A stretch of DNA of 64,000 bases from the NCBI GenBank assembly GCA_022747635.1, contig JAKTNV010000192.1, forward strand, positions 366,001-430,000, in the 5' to 3' direction. Position 1 is the first letter of the stretch, and each line of letters begins with the position of its first letter. Both the position numbers and the translations under genes were made by a program. Positions 57,880-64,000 of this stretch are shown here, piece after piece. The notes beneath the pieces are model-generated. The model was not told where the DNA came from. It made no database searches and worked only from the letters and a program-made list of their open reading frames with translations. Origin of the DNA: Hetaerina americana. Taxonomy: Eukaryota; Arthropoda; Insecta; Odonata; Calopterygidae.

Positions 57880-58255
57880 TCATATGCCTGTCTTTTGGTC
57901 TTCCCATTTAACTATCCCCTCTCTACTCTCATTGTAATATTGTCTTTAAAAATATAATATTTAATTCTTTCATGTGCATGTATGATTATTAATCATCTTT
58001 CTTCCATGACATTTATGCACATTTCCCTTAAAATGCATAATAATTTGAGGAAACTGGGCTTGAAATGATTAGGTTATGAAATGAAGAATGTTGTCTTATC
58101 ATTATAACATTAAATGGAAGGATATTGACTTTTAAACAATGTATTAAAAGGAAGAAGATAACCACATGTGGTATTATGCAAAGAGTTTAACACCAGCAAA
58201 ATAGAGCGGTTTATTAGAGACTTTTCTTCAACTTTAGAAAAAGATTAATTGCATA
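57880..58255. other. No recognisable gene
   Basis: AT-rich DNA upstream of a mariner; no motif seen. Confidence 0.35.
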
Positions 58256-58257
58256 TA

Positions 58258-59006
58258 CGAGGGTCATCCGGAAAGTAGTACCCGTTCGTGCCGCATGAAG
58301 TGCTGACGACGCGAGTAGCCGCTGGACGAGGTCAGATAGCTTCAGTGGCTTGTCTGCCTTCTCTGAGCCAAGTTGCGTGACGCTAGCATTGCCTGTGTTG
58401 TTTCTGTGATTGTTTACAATGTTTAAAAAAATTGAGAACGCCGCCAGTTGTGAAGTGAGGGCAGTGATTAAATTCCTCAATGCAAGAAACGTTCGCCCAT
58501 GTGATATTCATCGCCAATTAAAGGAGGTGTATGGAGACAATGTAATGGACGAGTCGTCTGTTCGGCGGTGGTGTCGCAACTTCAACATGGGGAGGGGGAA
58601 CACACACGACGATGAGCGTTCGGGGAGACCGTCTGTCATTACAGACCAACTGGTGAGCTCAGTTGACGAATTCGTGAGGAACGATCGGCGCGTCACAATT
58701 GATGACATCTGTGAGCATTTTCCCAATGTTTCTCGAACAATTGTTCATGAAATTGTTAAACACCATCTGCATTATGCAAAAATTTGTGCAAGATGGGTCC
58801 CTCGCGTATCTCAATGAGCTGGCGGCGAAGGACTATGCAGCAGGAATACAGAAACTTGTCACACGTTATGACAAATGCCTTAATTTGCTTGGAGATTATG
58901 TTGAGAAGTAGTTTAAAGTCTTTCAAATAAAATTTTTTTATGTTTGTTAATATTTACTTTTGTGTCTTTATTTCACGAACGGGTACTACTTTCCGGATGA
59001 CCCTCG
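58258..59006 (+). mobile_element. Internally deleted mariner-like element (749 bp)
   Basis: Ends CGAGGGTCATCCGGAAAGTA and the complement at 59006, with TA on both sides (58256-58257, 59007-59008). The inverted repeats are long (over 30 bp) and well kept. Confidence 0.92.
58419..58910 (+). pseudogene. Mariner-like transposase lacking the catalytic domain
   Basis: MFKKIENAASCEVRAVIKFL starts an N-terminal DNA-binding domain with DERSGRPSVITDQL and DICEHFPNVSRTIVHEIV, ending at ARWVPRVSQ and a stop. In another frame, LNELAAKDYAAGIQKLVTRY then DKCLNLLGDYVEK is the C-terminus. All three catalytic aspartates are deleted. The frame to 58817 (133 codons) is open and could still encode an end-binding protein, as seen in other domesticated or repressor-like cases. 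That is inference. Confidence 0.88.
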
Positions 59007-59199
59007 TAATTTAGCAGATTTTACAAACAATTATTATTAATCATTCATATTTTTTAAATTGCACGAGTAGCCATTGTTAGGTGGTGTATATGCTGTTAAC
59101 GATTGAATTTCATTAATGATACATCCATGAATATATAATTTTTTAGGCATTTCTAGAACAGAGGCTATTTTCAGAAATTCTATCACCTACTATGATCAT

Positions 59200-60183
59200 T
59201 CCTGGCTTTCTAAGTTCATGACAAACAACACCTTTGCCAACGTTTTTTCCAACTCTCGAACCCTGCCTGGTAAGTGGCCTTAGGGATCCCCTTCAGGTCC
59301 GTCATACAATTAGTTTTAATGTCCGCAACAGAGTCAAATCAGCACCCTTTCAAGTTTGATTTTGACTTTGGAAACAAAGAAAAGTCTGATGGAGCCATGT
59401 CTGGAGAGTAGGGTGGCTGCGGGATCACGGAAGTTCCGGTTCTGGCAAAAACTTCTGTCACAATCAGTGCCGTGTGAGCTGGTGCTTTATCATGATGGAA
59501 ATGCCATGCATTGTTTCTCCACATGTCTGGCCTCTTTCGGTTCATTGCGACCCTCAGCCTCTTCATAACCTTTCAGTAGAAGACTTCGTTGAGGGTTTGA
59601 CCGTGAGGGACGTATTCGTAATGAATCAGCCCTTGCCAATCCAAGAAACACACCAGTATGACATTCATATCGGACCGGGACATGCAAGCTTTCATTGGTC
59701 GCGGAGAATGAGGACCTTTCCCCTGGGAAGACTGGGCCTTTGTCTCAACATCATTACTGTAAACCCAGGTTTCGTCACCGGTTACGATGGTTTTAAGAAA
59801 CTCTGGGTTGGCATTTGCTCGATCTAGGAGCTCCTGACAAATGTCCACATGTTTTTGTCTCTGTCCATCAGTCAACACCCGCGGGACAAATTTCAATGTG
59901 ACACGCGTCATGCCCAAAATTTGTCTGACAGGATCCAAAACTAATGTTCACTTCCTCAGTTCCATGTTCCTCCCTAACAGTTAAATGGCGATTTGCCCGC
60001 ACCAAATCGTTAACCAATTTGACATGGTTGGGGTCTGTCGAGTGGAAGGCCACCCTATTCGCGAATCTTCATCTGTCGAGGTTCTGCCTGATTTAGACCC
60101 AGATGGCGCACTGTGTCTCGTTTCGATCTGTTGAACGGTTTGCTCAGAATAAAATAGTCCGGTCTTTCTTTGATCACACCTTG
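59200..60183 (-). pseudogene. Mariner transposase, 5' rearranged
   Basis: Minus strand from a TIR at 60183 (CAAGGTGTGATCAAAGAAAG, TA outside). A short N-terminal part has VRANRHLTVREE, then RVTLKFVPRVLTDGQRQKHV, TIVTGDETWVYSNDVETKAQ and LDWQGLIHYEYVPHGQTLNE. After a stop come RVAMNRKRPDMWRNNAWHFH, HDKAPAHTALIV, PPYSPDMAPSDFSLFPKSK and KGIPKATYQAGFESWKKRW near 59245. First and third aspartates are present. The second block has HHDKAPAH instead of HHDNAPAH. Most of the helix-turn-helix region and the left TIR are missing. Confidence 0.85.
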
Positions 60184-60189
60184 TAATAA

Positions 60190-60635
60190 GGAGTCATATT
60201 TTAACATGAACTATAATAATCATATCAGTAAGACCAACAAGGTTACACTAGGAGGAATACTATTGAGTTGGTGTAATTATATCTAATAAATATTTAATGC
60301 ACTACAGATGAAGCATTTTTGGGTTTCTCTAAAATATGAACCCAATTTAGATCGATTTAAAATGTTCCAAGGGTGATCAGATAATAATGACCAATGTATT
60401 CCTGCTGATACATAAATGTATGTTTGGCATCCACGGCCAAAATCAAATATCATGAAAGTTATATGCTTCTTGCCTGATTTTCATCCTGTGAAATCAATAT
60501 CAATCAAAAATATTTCCTCATAAATTTTGTCCGTATCATGTATTAATATAGTTTCTTCATCACTGAAAAAATTTGAATGAGAGATCAATACACAGAATGA
60601 ACTCCAAATCAATAACTATAGGTCAGGTTTTCAAC
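60190..60635. other. No recognisable gene
   Basis: AT-rich spacer. Confidence 0.35.
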
Positions 60636-60639
60636 CTCA

Positions 60640-61160
60640 GAAATAATAGAAATGGCCTAGTGCAATCTGATAACCCCCAGAGCTATGAGGTGGATCAATT
60701 ATAATTGTTCCTCGATAGGTCACTGATGCCAGTTAGGTCAAAGGGTGGAAGCCAGGCGAAAGGCAGTCCACAAAGGTAGTTTCCTCTATGATTTGGTCAT
60801 TTGAGTTATGCTACCTCATTGAAAACACTATTAAGAAAGGAAACAAAACTACCAAACAACAGGTGAGTGAGAGAATATTATTGGAAGTAATAGTTGAACC
60901 AACAAACTTGGCCATTATTCAGCTCTTCATGCGAACAAGTAACCATTGGGAAGAAGAAATAGGTTATATAATCAACTAGAGGAAATAATTGTAGATATCC
61001 ATGGAAGGAAATATTTGATAGTTATGCAAGGGATTGGGCCATGGTGGTTAGCAATGGGAGAGATTTTAGAGGCAGAGGACTACTGTTCAGGAACAAGAAA
61101 TGACCGTGTGGAGGAAGGAAAGAGGTCTAAAGGAGACAGCGTTTACTCATAACAAATACT
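60640..61160 (+). pseudogene. LINE 5' leader and endonuclease remnant
   Basis: Leader blocks AATTATAATTGTTCCTCG and AGTTAGGTCAAAGGGTGGAA, then IENTIKKGNKT in place of the usual KTLLRK. RILLEVIVEPTNLAIIQLFM and HWEEE follow, resembling the LLKEVKAEPTNLVIIQVYMP blocks, then GMGEILEAEDY-like remnants. Strongly shortened by internal deletions. Confidence 0.7.
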
Positions 61161-61647
61161 TAATTAAAAATTCACAATAGACTTGTGTATACATGAAGAA
61201 TTCAGAGAGACATCGGTAAGACTTCCCTTCATTAAGGCATAGATTTAAGAAATGTGTGATTGATTCACACAGTTTCCCTTAATTGAATGCAGATTCATAT
61301 CATAATTTAGTCCAAATTAAATGCAATGTCAGTCAGTTTCAAGAGGAAAAGACAGATTTTGGCGTACCAATGAAATACAGCTGTTTTAATGAGAACAAAA
61401 GAAAGGAATACCACGAGATTGTAGAAATATTTCAGAAGGTTTACCAACACGTGAAATTACCACATATAATTGACCATGAGAAAAACATGCATTTTCTAGA
61501 TTCAGACTACTAACACCCAACGATTGGCCTTGTGATTTGTTAATTGTCATCGCGAATGCAACACGAATTGGAAATTGAATTTGCTTAAACTCAAAAGGCA
61601 TAATAAATGAAAAAGAAACACTTTGTTCCAATCCACCACTTTATTAC

Positions 61648-61690
61648 AGGTACGACTAAGGTTCGACGCTACTGCATCATCCTCAGGTAC
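61648..61690 (-). ncRNA. Inverted partner hammerhead core
   Basis: Minus strand: GTAC, CTGAGGA, T, helix II GATGC/GCGTC around AGTA, GAAC (last core A changed to C), CTTAGTC, GTACC. The changed core base should stop cleavage, but the layout mirrors the plus-strand ribozyme exactly. Confidence 0.7.
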
Positions 61691-61697
61691 ACACTTA

Positions 61698-61739
61698 GGT
61701 ACCTGAGGATGACGCCGTAGCGTCGAAACTAGTCGTACC
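61698..61739 (+). ncRNA. Hammerhead ribozyme, best-preserved copy
   Basis: Helix I GGTAC (61698-61702) pairs perfectly with GTACC (61735-61739). Core CTGAGGA (61703-61709; position 7 is free in hammerheads) is followed by one extra T (61710). Helix II GACGC/GCGTC (61711-61715, 61720-61724) is perfect around CGTA, and GAAA is at 61725-61728. CTAGTC gives the palindrome ACTAGT for helix III and cleavage after C61734 (GUC, the preferred triplet). All universally required residues are present. Helix III has no loop, so it should act as a dimer or tandem, as described for short type I hammerheads of Penelope-like elements. Confidence 0.88.
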
Positions 61740-63124
61740 TGTAATAAAGTGGTGGATTGGAACAAAGTGTTTCTTTTTCATTTATTAAAATGAACTTCCA
61801 CAAAGTTGAGGCTGAAACTATTGAACCTCAAAAGGCATATCGGTTAGGATCATGGGAATCCTCGGAATGAGAACTTCCTCATCTTCTAATTTTCCTTTGA
61901 GTAAAGCCATTGACCATCAGTTTTTTTATCACCAAACGCGTTCCATTGGATAGTTTTGGTTGGTTTAGGTTTTGAAGCATCATGACCACCGGGCCAATCT
62001 TCAGGCGTAAATTGCATGTAGGTGAGCTAGGCACATCCAAAAAGTTTAAAAATTCAGATGGATAGTTGGTGACTTTGTCTTCGTTTGTCACAAAGTCAAA
62101 TGATTTGAATGAATGCAGAGTACCAACGATTTGATTCTGAAGTATAAGTCATCTACATCTTTGTTCTTAGCCGCCAAAATTGCTCGCTCACTCAATCATT
62201 TGTGATTTTTGTGGTTATCAATGATGTTTGGGTAAGGGATGTTTGGTTTGGGTTGGGGTTTCTTTGTTGAGTTCATCTTTCGATGAAACGAAATTGCAAA
62301 AATGGCAAGGAAATTAAACCAATCCGCTCCATTCGTTGACAGGAACACGGCCACTACCAATAGTCAAAAATCATCTGGAGAAATCTTCAGCAGATGGGAA
62401 TGTCTTCCCAGTTCCACCAGGGGCATCCAGGAAAAATAAGCCACCATTTCCAACATTAATTGCCTTCATTAATGTATCATATACTTCCTTCTGCTGGGGG
62501 TACAGCAGGGGTACATTCATTGAAAGTGATTGGTCATGTTGATCATATTCACTTTCCCGTTCCAATTCTCGATTAAAAGTGTCGTTCATTCCTCTATCTG
62601 GCGCTGGCATTCCTAACTTCACTAATAAACTACCGCACATAAGGGAACACATGTCTTCAATAAACAGCAAAGCCTGGTAATGCATCTCCTCATTAACCTG
62701 AACATCGAGATTTCTTGAACTTATACGAATTCGATGTAAAATGTCTTCTGACATGCTACCCTTGTATTTGTTCCGCAAGTCACCTGGATTATGTGGGAAG
62801 CATGTCGAAAGGATGGTAGCAAATAATGTGCGTATTTGACATGGAGATGCAGAAATAGTTGCTTCAGCCATTGTCATGCCTCAATATTATCGTATTCAGG
62901 CAAATTGAGGTCTTGAAATGCAGCACGAAATGTTGGGCACACTATACCATTAAGAGTTCGTAGTGATTTGAACGATGTTGACCCTCGAACATTGACCAGT
63001 AACAGCAATCAGCATTCTTCGGATGAACTGTATAAATACGGCCAAGAGCATCAGTAGAACCCACATCTGGATGCCCAGGAACCGTGTCTTGCCTTGCTTC
63101 CAATGCTGAAAAATCTTCGATGAA

Positions 63125-63510
63125 GGGGTATATTACGATACTATTATGATAATTTAATGGTTATTCAGCTATTCTGGCTTCAGACGAATATTAAAAACCG
63201 CATTTCATTGAAATTGACGATACGATATTTTACGATAAGATATTGCAAAACGATAGTTCAACAATAATTTAATGGTTATTCTGCTATTCTGGGCTGAGAT
63301 GAATCCAAAAAACCAACTATCGTTAAAATTGACGACACGATATTTTACAATATGATACTTCAACGATATTATAATGGTTAGTCTGCTATTCTGGAATGAG
63401 CCGTATCAAAAAATCCATTTATAACTCGAAAATGGCTGAACCAATTTTCATGATGTTTGGATTTTTTGATACGGCTCATTCCAGAATAGCAGACTAACCA
63501 TTCTAATATC
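63125..63510. repeat. Three tandem ~110-bp repeats followed by an inverted copy
   Basis: Units starting near 63156, 63271 and 63373 share AATGGTTA-TC-GCTATTCTGG, a RTATYAAAAA-C block and CGATAYGATATTTTACGAT-like sequence. The last unit is followed, after a 35-base spacer, by its reverse complement (63458-63510), giving 53-bp arms that are nearly perfect. No coding or ribozyme motif. Confidence 0.82.
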
Positions 63511-63517
63511 GTCAAAA

Positions 63518-63541
63518 TATATATATATATATATTATATAT
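63518..63541. repeat. (TA)n microsatellite
   Basis: About 24 bases of TA repeat between the inverted repeat and the start of a LINE frame. Confidence 0.8.
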
Positions 63542-63546
63542 GTTAA

Positions 63547-64000
63547 ATCGTTATCGGGAAGTAAGAAAGGAAGAGCTATGCTAACAGTTAGAGATAAGGC
63601 GGGTAAGGTAATAGTTGACACAGGAAAGATCCAAGAGAGATGGAAGGAGTATATAGAAGAACTGTATGGTAAAGAACTCAGACCAACAGTGTTAGACATT
63701 GAAAAAGAAAATGACGTAGAGGAGGACAGCTTAGGTCCAGGCATACTAGACCATGAGATAGAAAGGGCATTAAGGGAGATGAAACTAAATAAGGCCGTGG
63801 GGATAGATAACATTCCCGTGGAACTTTTAAAATGCTTAGGAAAATGTGGGAGGAAGAGGCTATATGGACTGATCCGTAGTATTTATGAGGAGGGAATCTG
63901 GCCGGAAGACTTTGTGAGATCAGTTTTAGTTCCTATTCCGAAAAAGGTAAAGGCCACGTCATGTGAGGACTATAGGACAATTAGTTTGATATCCCACGCA
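63547..64000 (+). CDS. LINE ORF2-like, linker and RT N-terminus, open to window end
   Basis: One frame without stops runs from about 63552 to the end: SGSKKGRAMLTVRDKAGKVI, TGKIQERWKEYIEELYGKEL, then DHEIERALREMKLNKAVGID and [40 protein letters not shown] and CEDYRTISLISHA complete it. This is the linker plus the first RT motifs, in the correct order. No ATG of its own is expected because the copy is 5' truncated at the (TA)n tract. If the frame continues beyond the window, it would be the best-preserved RT of this family here. The fragment at 4055-4312 is a close relative with stops. Confidence 0.85.

Larger units (their letters stand above)
61590..61839. mobile_element. Hammerhead-bearing foldback element inside the Helitron, with 13-bp target site duplication
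   Basis: CTCAAAAGGCATA at 61590-61602 and 61827-61839 bounds a 224-bp element. Both copies encode the same MPFE piece of the helicase, so the insertion point is unambiguous. About 75-bp arms (centre near 61694) share GAACAAAGTGTTTC-type sequence, CCACTTTATTAC and the AGGTACGACTA block. The right end reads CACAAAGTTGAGGCTGAAAC then TATTGAA. Hammerhead cores face outward from the centre on both strands (61698-61739 plus, 61648-61690 minus). Confidence 0.92.
61380..63120 (-). pseudogene. Helitron helicase (Pif1-type), C-terminal part, split by an insertion
   Basis: Minus strand: LLLVNVRGSTSFKSLRTLNG and CPTFRAAFQDLNLPEYDN (about 63010-62890), a frame break, MAEATISASPCQIRTLFATI, then LSTCFPHNPGDLRNKYK and SEDILHRIRISSRNLD. 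A Pif1 helicase start follows: LYPQQKEVYDTLMKAIN and LFFLDAPGGTGKTF, with the Walker A GGTGKT at 62418-62401. The core helicase motifs after that are deleted. NYPSEFLNFLDVPS, LKIGPVVMMLQNLNQPKLSN and GTRLVIKKLMVNG (62050-61915) lead to an insertion of a hammerhead foldback inside MPFE. Then [27 protein letters not shown] and [18 protein letters not shown] (61600-61410) complete the C-terminus. The Rep nuclease is absent. In full Helitrons this protein nicks, unwinds and rejoins rolling-circle intermediates. Confidence 0.9.

Overview
This window looks like intergenic chromosomal DNA from a repeat-rich animal genome. The mix of mariner transposons, two or three non-LTR retrotransposon clades, a Helitron helicase, tRNA-derived SINEs, Penelope-like debris and long (TA)n microsatellites fits an arthropod, most likely an insect. 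An odonate-like genome is only a weak guess. I found no convincing host gene, no intact open element, no rRNA and no CRISPR array. Nearly everything recognisable is mobile DNA in various states of decay.

Layout. 0-7.5 kb: a Penelope-like fragment, a LINE 5' piece and two hammerhead-bearing repeats. 7.6-8.9 kb: a full-length mariner. 9.3-12.4 kb: LINE remnants. 14.3-17.4 kb: two copies of a palindromic tRNA-like element. 20.4-25 kb: LINEs, one broken by a deleted mariner. 30.6-32.7 kb: a SINE and a LINE with reverse transcriptase motifs. 36.2-38.1 kb: two hammerhead foldbacks. 41.8-43 kb: an old mariner filled with SINEs and a hammerhead. 44.7-46.5 kb: a second copy of the first mariner and a mariner MITE. 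47.4-49.4 kb: the best RT-C-terminal LINE piece, (TA)n blocks, two foldbacks and a SINE. 53-61 kb: LINE fragments of two clades and two mariners. 61.4-63.1 kb: a Helitron helicase split by a hammerhead foldback. 63.5-64 kb: an open LINE frame running off the end.

The most striking signal is a dispersed set of hammerhead ribozyme motifs, eight loci in 64 kb. Most sit inside 215-240 bp foldback elements whose two arms can carry ribozyme cores facing opposite ways. Four of these elements are bounded by 11-13 bp target site duplications, and one of the four also contains a Penelope-type reverse transcriptase segment. This ties the ribozyme repeats to Penelope-like elements. A second foldback family with a tRNA-like core has the same duplication length (11-12 bp). 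The common LINE family has a recurring 5' leader and a short 3' terminal hairpin, seen in many truncated copies.

All boundaries and motif calls were read by eye. Similarity statements rest on alignment within this window and on remembered family motifs, not on a database search.
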